From assembly GCA_027486795.1 (NCBI GenBank), contig JAIXOI010000026.1, forward strand, positions 1 to 60,254: 60,254 nucleotides of DNA, written 5' to 3'. Of this stretch, positions 1 to 8,464 are shown piece by piece. How positions within the stretch are numbered: position 1 is the first letter of the stretch; every line of letters begins with the position of its first letter. Below the pieces are notes generated by a model. The model worked only from the letters and a program-made list of their open reading frames with translations, was not told the DNA's origin and made no database searches. Made by a program: the position numbers and the translations under genes. The DNA comes from Sphingobacteriales bacterium (lineage in GTDB: Bacteria > Bacteroidota > Bacteroidia > Chitinophagales > CAIOSU01).

Positions 1-78
1 AACCACCATCAATTTGAAGGATAGGCTGTAATCTTTCTGGGTCTTCCTTGTTAAGTCCCGAACTCTTGTGTTTCCCAT
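1..78 (-). CDS. IS3-family transposase OrfA, N-terminal 26 residues (partial)
   Basis: An ATG at 78 on the minus strand opens a frame that stays open to the window edge. The 26 visible residues are basic and include the stretch RKTQKDYSLSFKLMVV. That resembles the start of the helix-turn-helix OrfA proteins of IS3-family elements common in Bacteroidota, in which a Y/F-S-x-x-FK-L-x-VV motif precedes the HTH. In that family OrfA binds the terminal repeats and is joined to OrfB by programmed -1 frameshifting to give the transposase. Only the first part is present, so activity cannot be judged. The adjoining terminal repeat at 79-118 supports the call. Confidence 0.7.
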   Translation of the reverse strand, partial: MGNTRVRDLTRKTQKDYSLSFKLMVV

Positions 79-118
79 ATAAGTCAACTTTTGTGTCAAC
101 TTATTTCAGGACGGGACA
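1..118 (-). mobile_element. Terminal part of an IS3-like insertion sequence (runs off left edge)
   Basis: On the minus strand the element begins at about 118 with TGTCCCGTCCTGAAATAAG, carrying the 5'-TG expected of IS3-family ends. It continues through a paired motif, GTTGACACAAAAGTTGAC, and then opens into a transposase reading frame at 78. This layout (terminal repeat, about 40 nt, OrfA) is usual for IS3-type elements. The other end, OrfB and any target-site duplication are outside the window, so I cannot say whether the copy is intact. It ends about 13 bp from the terminator of the tRNA-Asp gene. Confidence 0.7.
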
Positions 119-130
119 TCCATAAAAACG

Positions 131-164
131 AAAAAGCCTTCCCAATTAAATGGGAAGGCTTTTT
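131..164 (-). terminator. Intrinsic terminator of tRNA-Asp
   Basis: A near-perfect hairpin with arms AAAAAGCCTTCCCA and TGGGAAGGCTTTTT and a short A/T loop lies directly after the tRNA 3' end. It ends in a T run on the minus strand. The symmetrical A/T flanks mean it could also work on the plus strand. Confidence 0.85.
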
Positions 165-165
165 G

Positions 166-239
166 CGGTCCGGACGGGACTCGAACCCGCGACCACATGC
201 GTGACAGGCACGTATTCTAACCAACTGAACTACCGAACC
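166..239 (-). tRNA. tRNA-Asp (anticodon GUC)
   Basis: The minus strand folds into a complete cloverleaf. The acceptor stem is GGTTCGG/CCGGACC with one G-U pair, followed by a four-pair D stem and a five-pair anticodon stem with loop CTGTCAC, giving anticodon GTC. A five-pair T stem carries loop TTCGAGT, and the discriminator base is G. GUC reads aspartate codons. CCA is not encoded, as is common in this phylum. The gene stands alone, with a promoter-like box just upstream and a strong terminator directly downstream. Confidence 0.95.
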
Positions 240-254
240 ATTCAATTAGGACTG

Positions 255-262
255 CAAATATA
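255..262 (-). promoter_or_regulatory. -7 promoter box for tRNA-Asp
   Basis: The minus strand reads TATATTTG, a match to the Bacteroidota -7 consensus TAnnTTTG, ending 15 nt before the tRNA 5' end. I see no clear TTTG at -33. The position suits a short leader. Confidence 0.5.
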
Positions 263-488
263 ATGGGTTTTGTACTCACTGTAAACTATTTGCAGGCTTT
301 TTTTGGAAAAATATAGAATCCATTGGTTCTCAGGCTATTTATTTTGTCCACTCACAATATCTATTTGCTTTTACAAGGCTGTAAGTATTAGCTATTATGC
401 TATATCTTAAGCTAAATAGCGTCTTACAATCACACTTGCAGCTATAATAACAAAGTTCTCTCCGATAAAGGAAGAGATAATACTCAAT
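263..488. other. Gene-free AT-rich stretch
   Basis: No reading frame or RNA gene is visible. An imperfect hairpin at about 382-437 pairs GTAAG and GCTATT with AATAGC and CTTAC around an A/T-rich loop. It lies 50-110 nt downstream of the stop of the giant minus-strand gene and could end that transcript, but it lacks a T run, so this is weak. Confidence 0.3.
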
Positions 489-3400
489 TTACCTAATCAC
501 CGTTATACTTCCCTCGCGGTTCTGCAACCTCAAATCAGGAAAGTTGAAGGTGAGTTTGTACACATAAACTCCTGGGTCAACCAAAGTACCATTAAAGGTG
601 CCGTCCCAACCGTTGGCTTGGTCGCGTGTTTCAAAAACCTTTTCGCCCCAACGATTGAATATTTGGAAAACGATATTGTCTAAACCTGAGCCAAAGATGT
701 AAAGCAAATCGTTTCGCCCATCATAGTTTGGGGTAAATGCGTTCGGAATAAACAAACGAGCAGGCTCCACAATACGCACATAGTCTGGCAGCAGCAAAGT
801 ATCGGCACAACCGTTAGCATTCGTCACTATCAAACCTATGGCATATAAACCTGTATCTTGGTATTGGTAATTAAAAGAAGGCTGTATAAAGCTCTCGCCT
901 GTACCAATATCCCACAACCAAGTCAATACGCCTGCCGTATCAGCTACAAATGCCAATGAGTCCTCCCCTGCTTCTCCTTCGCGTGGCGTAACTGTAAATG
1001 CAGCGGTTGGTTTATTGAACACGCTAACGGTAGTAGTGATAGTATCTGCACAACTACCATTGCTGGCAATAAGGGTTACATCGTAATCGCCACCTGTGCC
1101 ATAAACAAAGGAAGGGTTGCTGGTAGTATCGATTTGCCCTGCACCAAACAACCAACTATAGCTGGTGGCATTGGTTGAGTTATTGGTAAATACCGTAGGG
1201 TCGCCTGCACAAGCAGTAGATGCTGCGTAATCGGCAATTGGCTGCGCAGATACCACTACCTGAACACTGTCAATAGCTATACAGCCATTTACATCGGTTA
1301 CAGTTACTAGGTAAGTTGTATTAGCAGTTGGTGTAGCAACTGGTGTTGCAATATTGGCATTATCAAGGTCGGTTGCAGGGATCCAAACATAGCTAGCACC
1401 GCCAGTAGCGGTCAGTTGGGTTGATTCCGTTTCGCAAATATTTACATCAGTTCCAGCATCGACAATTGGCAAGGCATTAACCGTAAACACCATAGTATCG
1501 GCATCGTTGCAATTAGTAACAACATCGGTTACGGTGTAAATAAGGTTAAACGTTCCTGCTCCCGCCAAAACAGGGTCAAAACTTCCACCGCTGGTAACCA
1601 CACTGCCCGACCAAACACCTCCCACAGGGGCACCTAAAAGTGCAACAGCTGCATCATCAACACAGGCACTGGCATCAACACCAGCATCGGCAACAGGGGC
1701 TGGCGTTATTTGGGTAACAATGGCGCTGCTAGTATCCGAACATCCATTTTGTGTAGCTACTACTGTGATACTATTGCCAGCTACCAAGGTTGAAGAAGTA
1801 TAAGTTGCGTTAACACCTGATTGCGCAAGGGTGGTATTGTCATAAAAATCATACAACTGCAAACCCGCTGGCGATGCCGTGAACGTTACCGAGGTGCCGC
1901 CGCAGACAATATCATCAGCATCGGAACTTGTAAGGGTAACGACAGGGTAAGGATTTACGGTAATGGTTATTGCTGCAGCAACTGTGCTAGTGCAGCCATT
2001 GTTAGTAGCACTGGCAGTTACCGCAGTGCCCGTTGTAAGAGCCGCGGTAGTATAAGTATTTGATGCTGAGCTTTGCACTGGATTTCCATTTTCGAAGAAA
2101 TTGTATTGCGCTAAGCCAGCAGGGGTAATAGTAAAGGTAACACTCTCGCCTGCACAGATACTATTATCTCCATCAGAAGAAACCAAGGTAATTACTGGCG
2201 TTTGGTTAACCACCGTTACTATAGCGGCACTAGTATCTGCACAATTGGCATTACTACCAATAACCGTAATGCTGTTGCCTGTTGCCAGCGCAGTAGTAGT
2301 ATAGGTATTTTGAGCGCCTTGTTGCAAAACCAAAGCACCGCTCAAGAAAGTATAGCTGGTAAGACCTGCAGGACTAGCCGTGAAGGTTACGCTTTCGCCA
2401 GCACAAATAGTGTTATCCACGTCGCTGCTGGTTAGTGTAACTACTGGATAAGTGTTTACAGTAATGGTTATTGCAGCGGTAAGCGCGCTAGTGCAGCCAT
2501 TGTTGGTGGCAATAGCCGTTACAGCGGTGCCTGTGGCAAGCGCAGTGGTTGTATAGGTATTGGCTGCATTACTTTGCACCGGGTTTCCATTTTCAAAGAA
2601 ATCGTATTGACCCAAACCAGCAGGAGTTACAGTAAATGTTACCGACTCACCTGTGCAGATGATATTGTCCACATCAGAGGATGCTAAAGTAATGGTAGGT
2701 GTAATGTTTACTACTGTTACTATTGCCGCACTTGTATCAGCACAACCATTGGATGAAGCAATTACCCTAACGGAATTGCCCGACACCAAGCCAGAGGTGC
2801 TGTAAGTGTTGGATGTTGTTTGTTGGACGATATTGTTTCCATCCAAAAAGGTATATGTGCCTAGGCCAGTTGGCGTGGCTGTAAAGGTAACAATCTCACC
2901 AGCGCAAATCGTGTTATCCGCATCGCTGCTTGATAAAACCAACGTTGGAGGAATATTTACGGTAGGGAATATAGTAGCACTTGGGTTTGAGTAACATGCG
3001 CCATCAAACGCCCTTACAATTACACTATCACTGGGTTGCAATGCCGCAGTGGTAAAGGCATTTTGAGCACCTGTTTGTATCAAAGTAGTATTGATGTAAA
3101 AATCATATTGCTGATAATTGGCAGGACTAGCGGTATACGTAATTGGCGAACCTACGCAAATTGTGCTAGTAGAGGCTGCCAAAGAAACGTTAATAGCGTT
3201 AGGCACAGCCGTTACCAAAATGGTATCGCGGAGCACCCCGCAGCAAGTGGTGCCCGTAGTTAACTGCAAAATTACTTCATAAGTGCCTGGCGAAAGGAAA
3301 TAAACACTATCAACTACCTGCTCATTAGGCCCCGAAACACTCGCAGGACTGGCACCATTAAACGTCCATTGGTAGTTGCTGCCAGCTAAAGTTGAACGGA

Positions 3401-5180
3401 AAGTATGGAAACAACCTACCGGAATGGTAGTATCGCCTGGCGAAATAAAACTTCCACTACCAGCGGAATTATTAAAAATATCAACATAGTCGGCAAAAGC
3501 GGTTCCGTTGAAGGTTATGGTTCGCCTACCCACAGTGGTATACTGAACGTTGTGCGGCCCTGCGCCGTTTGCCGTGGCTGGCTGGGCTCCTGCGCCAAAG
3601 TTCCAAGTACCAGCGGCGGTAGCTTCAAACACAATATCTTGGTTTACGCAACCTGAATTCAGTACACTAATTACCGGCGGATTGCCCGGCACTGCAACAA
3701 TATTAGATACCGCGGCTGCCGTACCCCCTGGGTGCTCGTAAATGGCCTGCGAAACACCGTTGGCACCATTTGCACCATTACCACCATTACCGCCTCGGCC
3801 ACCATTGCCGCCATTGGCACCGCAACCCACTTCTTGGTTGTCGCCAGGCGCACCTACGCCACCACTACCGCCATTTGCGCCTAGCGCACCAGCACCACCA
3901 GCACCACCAGCACCGCCTAGGCCAGCTGTAAGACTGCAATCGGTTACATTGCCATTTGCTCCGTTGTTAAAAACATAAATAGCATAAGAGCTACCCCCGC
4001 CCGTTCCACCAGCACCACCCGAACCGCCTTGTCCGCCGCCGCCACCGCCGCCTGCACCGCTGCCAGTGCCGCTTGTGCAGCCAGCAAACAAACAAGCCCC
4101 ATCCGGAAAACCTTTATCGCCGCTGCCACCACCACCGCCAGTGCCACCTTGTCCTCCAAATCCATCAGTACCCGCTAATCCGTCACCGGGCACAAAAAAA
4201 CCAGCAATGTTTGCGGTTGCTCCCACTGTTCCGTTCGCGCCGTTTGCTCCATTCGTTCCTGCCGAACCAGGGAAACCGTTCATACCAGGCACATTGCAGT
4301 TAGCATTACCTTGCACACAGCATCCACCACCACCTGCAGCACCGTTACCAATTACTGTATTATTGCCTGCAGGGCCAGAACCTTGTCCGCCATTGCCACC
4401 CCTTAAATCGTCATGAGCGCCCGAACCGCCGCCGCCACCTGCACCACCATTCCTATTGTTTGCGGGTGCCGCGCCATTGGCACCAGCCACACCGGTTCTG
4501 CTTGAACCACCAGGCAAAACTCCTCCGGCCCCGCCAACCGTGCCACCACCGCCATTTCCGCCAGCGCCGCCGCGGCCAGTTTGGTTTTCCGCATCTTGCG
4601 ACCCAACCTGACCGTTGACACCATTGCTACCTACTAATCCTGCAATACCCGAAGCTCCGCCTGTGCCCGCAGCTCCGTTGCCAGAAGTAATAACGCACCT
4701 TACAATATTATAACTCGAGCAACCAACCAAACGAACACCGTATACCGAAACTCCCGTCCCAGTGGCATTAGCTACGGTAATGGTTATGTCTTGCAACCGG
4801 AAACCACTTGCATTTGTGGCGCTAAAGGCCACCAAAGCTCTATTTGCTATATCAGGGTTCAAGGCACTCCTGTTTATTGCAGTTACGTTGCTATTGGTTT
4901 TCGCCCAAGTACCAATCGTAAAACCACCTTCAATAGTTACGTTCGAAGGTATTGTAATGGTATTGTCGATATTGTAGTTTCCGTTGGCCATCCAAATCCG
5001 TGTATCGGTAGCCGTTACGAGCGTTAAACCGTATACAAAACTCGCCGGATTGGCTTTGGTTCCAGCTACGCCCGATGCCGCACCTGTTGGGCTTACATAT
5101 ATAATTCCGCACTCTTGAGCCTGCACCATGATTGGCAAAAGAATTGATAGCGCGAGTAGTATTAATATATGCAGTTTCAT
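489..5180 (-). CDS. Giant secreted surface protein: beta-helix, Gly-rich region, Ig/PKD repeats, T9SS type B sorting domain
   Basis: This protein has 1563 residues. A signal peptide ends near AQE at 22. The next ~150 residues open with IYVSPTGAASG and contain stacked phrases such as ITIPSNVTIEGG, typical of right-handed parallel beta-helix proteins. Residues ~165-490 are dominated by GGx/GAN triplets, with a return to a helix-like rung (AIYVFNNGANG) inside. Several ~80-residue Ig-like repeats follow, marked ICAGESVTFT, then PKD-like domains. The last ~85 residues start IPNAFTPNYDGRND and end in VYVYKLTF, the gliding-motility-associated (type B) C-terminal domain used for T9SS export and cell-surface attachment. 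A -7 box lies 21 nt upstream of the ATG. A related protein starts at 55532. The role is probably adhesion, matrix or cell-surface coat; the ligand is unknown. Confidence 0.85.
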   Translation of the reverse strand: MKLHILILLALSILLPIMVQAQECGIIYVSPTGAASGVAGTKANPASFVYGLTLVTATDTRIWMANGNYNIDNTITIPSNVTIEGGFTIGTWAKTNSNVTAINRSALNPDIANRALVAFSATNASGFRLQDITITVANATGTGVSVYGVRLVGCSSYNIVRCVITSGNGAAGTGGASGIAGLVGSNGVNGQVGSQDAENQTGRGGAGGNGGGGTVGGAGGVLPGGSSRTGVAGANGAAPANNRNGGAGGGGGSGAHDDLRGGNGGQGSGPAGNNTVIGNGAAGGGGCCVQGNANCNVPGMNGFPGSAGTNGANGANGTVGATANIAGFFVPGDGLAGTDGFGGQGGTGGGGGSGDKGFPDGACLFAGCTSGTGSGAGGGGGGGQGGSGGAGGTGGGSSYAIYVFNNGANGNVTDCSLTAGLGGAGGAGGAGALGANGGSGGVGAPGDNQEVGCGANGGNGGRGGNGGNGANGANGVSQAIYEHPGGTAAAVSNIVAVPGNPPVISVLNSGCVNQDIVFEATAAGTWNFGAGAQPATANGAGPHNVQYTTVGRRTITFNGTAFADYVDIFNNSAGSGSFISPGDTTIPVGCFHTFRSTLAGSNYQWTFNGASPASVSGPNEQVVDSVYFLSPGTYEVILQLTTGTTCCGVLRDTILVTAVPNAINVSLAASTSTICVGSPITYTASPANYQQYDFYINTTLIQTGAQNAFTTAALQPSDSVIVRAFDGACYSNPSATIFPTVNIPPTLVLSSSDADNTICAGEIVTFTATPTGLGTYTFLDGNNIVQQTTSNTYSTSGLVSGNSVRVIASSNGCADTSAAIVTVVNITPTITLASSDVDNIICTGESVTFTVTPAGLGQYDFFENGNPVQSNAANTYTTTALATGTAVTAIATNNGCTSALTAAITITVNTYPVVTLTSSDVDNTICAGESVTFTASPAGLTSYTFLSGALVLQQGAQNTYTTTALATGNSITVIGSNANCADTSAAIVTVVNQTPVITLVSSDGDNSICAGESVTFTITPAGLAQYNFFENGNPVQSSASNTYTTAALTTGTAVTASATNNGCTSTVAAAITITVNPYPVVTLTSSDADDIVCGGTSVTFTASPAGLQLYDFYDNTTLAQSGVNATYTSSTLVAGNSITVVATQNGCSDTSSAIVTQITPAPVADAGVDASACVDDAAVALLGAPVGGVWSGSVVTSGGSFDPVLAGAGTFNLIYTVTDVVTNCNDADTMVFTVNALPIVDAGTDVNICETESTQLTATGGASYVWIPATDLDNANIATPVATPTANTTYLVTVTDVNGCIAIDSVQVVVSAQPIADYAASTACAGDPTVFTNNSTNATSYSWLFGAGQIDTTSNPSFVYGTGGDYDVTLIASNGSCADTITTTVSVFNKPTAAFTVTPREGEAGEDSLAFVADTAGVLTWLWDIGTGESFIQPSFNYQYQDTGLYAIGLIVTNANGCADTLLLPDYVRIVEPARLFIPNAFTPNYDGRNDLLYIFGSGLDNIVFQIFNRWGEKVFETRDQANGWDGTFNGTLVDPGVYVYKLTFNFPDLRLQNREGSITVIR

Positions 5181-5200
5181 GGAGCTAGTTATTTAAGGCG

Positions 5201-5208
5201 CAAAAATA
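5201..5208 (-). promoter_or_regulatory. -7 promoter box for the giant surface protein
   Basis: The minus strand reads TATTTTTG (TAnnTTTG), 20 nt upstream of the ATG at 5180. The divergent accA promoter lies ~120 nt away. Confidence 0.55.
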
Positions 5209-5327
5209 AGACTTCCACTAAGCAATAGGCTAGTTTGCTTATTTAATTAAACTAACCATAATATAGCCTTATTCTTGCAATTCAGTTTGCCAACCCCACT
5301 GGCTTTTCATTTTCTACTATCTTTGCT

Positions 5328-5335
5328 TTAACCGC
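5328..5335 (+). promoter_or_regulatory. -7 promoter box for accA
   Basis: TATCTTTG matches TAnnTTTG and lies 25 nt before the accA ATG. No convincing -33 element is seen. Confidence 0.6.
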
Positions 5336-5360
5336 ATCATTGTAAAAGAAATTTCAGTCC

Positions 5361-6314
5361 ATGGTATTCTTAGATTTTGAAGCACCTATATCGGAGTTGT
5401 ACGATCAGCTGGAAAAGCTAAAAGCAATTTCATTAAAAGGTAAAGTAGATGTGAGCAACTCTATTGCAGAGTTGGAGGTGAGGATAAAAGAGGCTCGTAA
5501 AGAAATTTATGCGGGCCTCAACGGTTGGCAGCGTGTGCAGGTATCAAGGCACCCTGAGCGGCCTTATACGCTTTACTATATTGATGCACTTACCACCAAA
5601 TTTCAAGAATTGCATGGCGATAGGCATTTTGCCGATGATAAAGCCATTGTAGGCGGATTTGGGGATATGGACGGCGAAACAGTAATGTTTATTGGCCACC
5701 AAAAGGGCATTAATACCAAAATGCGCCAATACCGCAACTTTGGGATGCCCAACCCCGAAGGCTACCGCAAAGCGCTGCGCTTAATGAAGCTTGCCGAAAA
5801 ATTCAACAAACCCATTGTTACTTTTATTGATACCCCAGGGGCTTACCCTGGTCTAGAGGCGGAGGAGCGCGGACAGGCCGAAGCTATTGCACGCAACCTA
5901 TACGAAATGGCGCTGCTTAAAGTACCGGTTATTTGTGTAGTAATTGGTGAAGGTGCCAGCGGAGGTGCCCTAGGTATTGGTATTGGCGACAGAGTGTTTA
6001 TGCTAGAGAATACTTGGTACTCAGTTATTTCGCCCGAATCGTGTTCTTCCATCCTTTGGCGCACTTGGGACTATAAAGAAACCGCTGCCGAGGCGCTAAA
6101 ACTGACCTCTAAAGACATGCATGGATTTGGTTTAGTGGATGGCATCATAAAAGAGCCATCAGGTGGTGCCCACTCTGACCCAGAAGAAATGGCCAAGATA
6201 TTGAAAAAGCACTTAAAGAAACATTTGGCAGAGCTGAAAGAGCTTACCCCGGAGCAACGTCTTGCCAACCGAATAGCCAAATATAGCGCTATGGGCGAAT
6301 ATGTAGAAGGTTAA
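5361..6314 (+). CDS. accA: Acetyl-CoA carboxylase carboxyltransferase subunit alpha
   Basis: With AccD this subunit moves the carboxyl group from carboxybiotin to acetyl-CoA, giving malonyl-CoA for fatty-acid synthesis in the cytoplasm. The 317-residue length is normal for the family. An N-terminal helical part (residues ~1-60) precedes the crotonase-like carboxyltransferase fold, with [18 protein letters not shown], then [19 protein letters not shown] and the oxyanion-hole region [15 protein letters not shown]. It stands as a single gene: its own -7 box lies upstream and a strong terminator follows the stop within 10 nt. AccD is not in the window. Confidence 0.97.
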   Translation: MVFLDFEAPISELYDQLEKLKAISLKGKVDVSNSIAELEVRIKEARKEIYAGLNGWQRVQVSRHPERPYTLYYIDALTTKFQELHGDRHFADDKAIVGGFGDMDGETVMFIGHQKGINTKMRQYRNFGMPNPEGYRKALRLMKLAEKFNKPIVTFIDTPGAYPGLEAEERGQAEAIARNLYEMALLKVPVICVVIGEGASGGALGIGIGDRVFMLENTWYSVISPESCSSILWRTWDYKETAAEALKLTSKDMHGFGLVDGIIKEPSGGAHSDPEEMAKILKKHLKKHLAELKELTPEQRLANRIAKYSAMGEYVEG

Positions 6315-6320
6315 CAAAAA

Positions 6321-6357
6321 AAGAAGACGCCTCAACTACATTGAGGCGTCTTCTTTT
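6321..6357. terminator. Bidirectional terminator between accA and the DUF5777 gene
   Basis: A perfect 15-bp stem (AAGAAGACGCCTCAA pairing with TTGAGGCGTCTTCTT) with a 5-nt loop. A/T tracts on both sides let it serve the two convergent genes. Confidence 0.9.
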
Positions 6358-6383
6358 ATCACTTACGTGCAGATCAGAAAAAA

Positions 6384-7358
6384 TTACTTAATCCCTCCTT
6401 CCTTCTTCAGGCGCTTGGCATCTTTCCGTTGCTTAATCTTATCATAATTGGCCAACGTAAATACGCGATTTACGTTGAAACCGATATGAATGTCGCCTTT
6501 GGTCAGTTTACCCGAAGTAGCACTAGTAAAATATTGGTGCTCCGACATACCTAGGTTATTGGTAGCCATAATTTGAAACACGTGACCACCCGTTTCTAAA
6601 TCGAAACCGAGCGAAAAAGCATGGTCGGTTATGGGCGCATCAATAGCACTTACCAACCTGCCAGGTATCAAATAATGGTACTCGGCTGTTAAACCAAAAC
6701 TGCCCGTAAGTAAAAATCGCCCGCCAGCGCCAACCATAAAGTGGTCATTTTTATCTTCGTTAGTAGCAACCAAATTTTTGTGCACCATGGTGCTCATTAC
6801 TTGCAGCGAGAATTTACGGCTAAACTTACGAGCCACCATTAACTGAAACACGTATGATGCACGACTGCTTATGTAGTTCTCTCTGCTAGGATTAGTCCAT
6901 TTGCCTGAGTTCATAGCAACACTTGCCAAAAACTCGGCAGTGATGGGCATTTTACGTAAGCCTGTACTTTGGCTCAAAAACTTTGCCCTTGCAAATCCAT
7001 CCCATTGTTTAAATACGTTGCTCCTACCCCAACCCACGCTCAACCAATCGGTAATACCATACTCCAACTCCAAACGAATATTTGCTTGGTCGAGACCAAA
7101 AAACTCTCGCCAACCGCCATTTACCCTACCAAACCGGTGCGCAATTATAAATTGCATCTCGCCTTTTGATGGGGTTTCGATAGACCTACTGGTAATAATA
7201 CGCGTGGTCTTAAAAGTAGCCTCTGTATAATCGGTTACAGGAGTTGTTACTACTGCCGAGTCCAACAAATCTAACAAGTCGCCTTGTGCGAAAGCCGGGA
7301 ATGATGCAAAGAATAAGAACGCAGTTAGTAAGCTACGGGTAAGTATTGTACGCAACAT
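6384..7358 (-). CDS. DUF5777-type outer-membrane beta-barrel protein
   Basis: A signal peptide (cleavage after FPAFAQ) is followed by ~300 residues rich in alternating hydrophobic/aromatic strands. Phrases such as MQFIIAHRFGRVNGGWREF and LELEYGITDWLSVGWGRS are typical of the DUF5777 beta-barrel family. The likely location is the outer membrane; the substrate is unknown. It is last in a four-gene minus-strand run with two haem-motif lipoproteins and a YceI protein. The gap to the YceI gene is 29 nt, so co-transcription is likely. The family name is by recognition; the transport or redox role is inference from the neighbours. Confidence 0.75.
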   Translation of the reverse strand: MLRTILTRSLLTAFLFFASFPAFAQGDLLDLLDSAVVTTPVTDYTEATFKTTRIITSRSIETPSKGEMQFIIAHRFGRVNGGWREFFGLDQANIRLELEYGITDWLSVGWGRSNVFKQWDGFARAKFLSQSTGLRKMPITAEFLASVAMNSGKWTNPSRENYISSRASYVFQLMVARKFSRKFSLQVMSTMVHKNLVATNEDKNDHFMVGAGGRFLLTGSFGLTAEYHYLIPGRLVSAIDAPITDHAFSLGFDLETGGHVFQIMATNNLGMSEHQYFTSATSGKLTKGDIHIGFNVNRVFTLANYDKIKQRKDAKRLKKEGGIK

Positions 7359-7387
7359 GTGTGGTAAGGTTTGGGGATATTAAGGTC

Positions 7388-7939
7388 TTATTTAACCATC
7401 TCGGTATAATCGGCATTTACTGATACATCAACGGTTTCGGAAATATTATCTTTAACCGCTCCAGGTATTTTCACGTCATGGTCGGCCAGTTTAACCGGAA
7501 ACTTAGCTTGAACAGATACTTTGCTACCAGCCACCGTAATTACACCAACGGTGCTATACTTTTTGGTTACACCATGGATGGTTAAATCGCCAGTAACAGC
7601 CACTTTATACTCGCCATCTTTCTTAAGGTTAATCGCGGTATAGTTATCAATTTTGCCTTTAAAGGTAGCCTCCGGATATTTCTCTGACTCCAAATACTTC
7701 TCGTTAAAATGTTCCTGCATCAATGCCTTCTCAAACTGAAAAGTCTTGATTCTGATTTTAAACACAATATCGCCAGTAGCAAAATCGATAATACTCGTGG
7801 TTTGGCCACTCTTGGCATCAATATTTTCCATCGGTGTAGCCGAGAAAAATTGCACACTAGCGGTTTTGGTAAAATATTTTTGGGCAAATGCAGTATAGCT
7901 TGAAACCACTAAGGCCAGCATTAAAATGGTTATTTTCAT
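7388..7939 (-). CDS. YceI family periplasmic lipid-binding-like protein
   Basis: It has 183 residues with a signal peptide ending at TAFAQ. The body has the YceI pattern: an early SVQFFSATPMENIDAKSG strand pair, FEKALMQEHFNEKYLESEKYP in the middle, then FKGKI and GDLTIHGVTKKYS. YceI proteins form a lipocalin-like barrel that binds long isoprenoids or fatty acids in the periplasm; in Bacteroidota their ligand is generally unproven. It sits between a haem-motif lipoprotein and the DUF5777 barrel, 22 and 29 nt apart, which points to one operon and a shared envelope or redox task. Confidence 0.88.
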   Translation of the reverse strand: MKITILMLALVVSSYTAFAQKYFTKTASVQFFSATPMENIDAKSGQTTSIIDFATGDIVFKIRIKTFQFEKALMQEHFNEKYLESEKYPEATFKGKIDNYTAINLKKDGEYKVAVTGDLTIHGVTKKYSTVGVITVAGSKVSVQAKFPVKLADHDVKIPGAVKDNISETVDVSVNADYTEMVK

Positions 7940-7961
7940 TTGAGTTATGTTTTGTTGTTTA

Positions 7962-8354
7962 TCAATTATTTAGGGCGCCACGGTCAACCCAAGCTTTAAT
8001 TTTGTCAATATCGCATTGTTGTAATCGGCCACCACCTTTGGGCATTTGGCTGCATCCGTTTCCATGGTCTACAGAGCAATACAACTTGCCGTTATCGGCC
8101 CAGCCTTTCAAAGGGGCATAGTCTTCAAGGTTTATACCTGCCCCCGAGGCTGCGGCAGCCGAAGCACTGTGACAGCCGTAGCAATTGCCTTGCAAAATAG
8201 GTTTTACGATGCCCGACAACGATACACTGCTAGTGTCGCAAACGCCTGTAAATGGATACAAATCTTCTTCGTTGTCATAATAGCATCCGGTTTGAACCGA
8301 AAGTGCTAATGCCATAACTATGCCAATTGCTATTAATGGAAAAATCTTCTTCAT
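7962..8354 (-). CDS. Small c-type-cytochrome-like lipoprotein
   Basis: It has 130 residues. The N-terminus is hydrophobic and ends in QTGCYYD, a plausible but not ideal lipobox. One haem-binding CYGCH motif lies at residues ~58-62, and MPKGGG near 104 could give the axial methionine, as in one-haem cytochrome-like domains. From the CYGCH motif to the C-terminus it closely matches the last part of the next gene upstream (8465-9184): both have GAGINLE, MPKGG, IDKI and end GALNN. This looks like a gene-scale duplication of one domain. It probably carries electrons or binds haem in the envelope; the partner is unknown. Confidence 0.75.
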   Translation of the reverse strand: MKKIFPLIAIGIVMALALSVQTGCYYDNEEDLYPFTGVCDTSSVSLSGIVKPILQGNCYGCHSASAAAASGAGINLEDYAPLKGWADNGKLYCSVDHGNGCSQMPKGGGRLQQCDIDKIKAWVDRGALNN

Positions 8355-8464
8355 GTAATGTAAAATTAGTTAAAGCCTTAAAACTGTTGTGCACAGTATC
8401 ATTAAGCAAAATAAATACTTAATTGTTCAGCCGCGCAATACTACTATAACATTTCTAGCCCAAT

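Noticed and set aside
109-180. Shared 9-mer GGACGGGAC in the IS end and in the tRNA T arm, as a possible attachment site
   Set aside because: Nine bases is short enough for chance, and IS3-type elements do not integrate by tRNA homology.
382-437. Imperfect hairpin as a firm terminator of the giant minus-strand gene
   Set aside because: It is bulged and has no T run; kept only as a weak note in the intergenic entry.
3742-4416. Plus-strand frames rich in proline opposite the Gly-rich region
   Set aside because: Proline codons are the complement of glycine codons; these are shadows of the giant minus-strand gene.
6570-6590. parS-like CACGTG sequence
   Set aside because: Only one half resembles parS (GAAACACGTGACC), it lies in the coding region of the DUF5777 gene, and the palindrome is incomplete.
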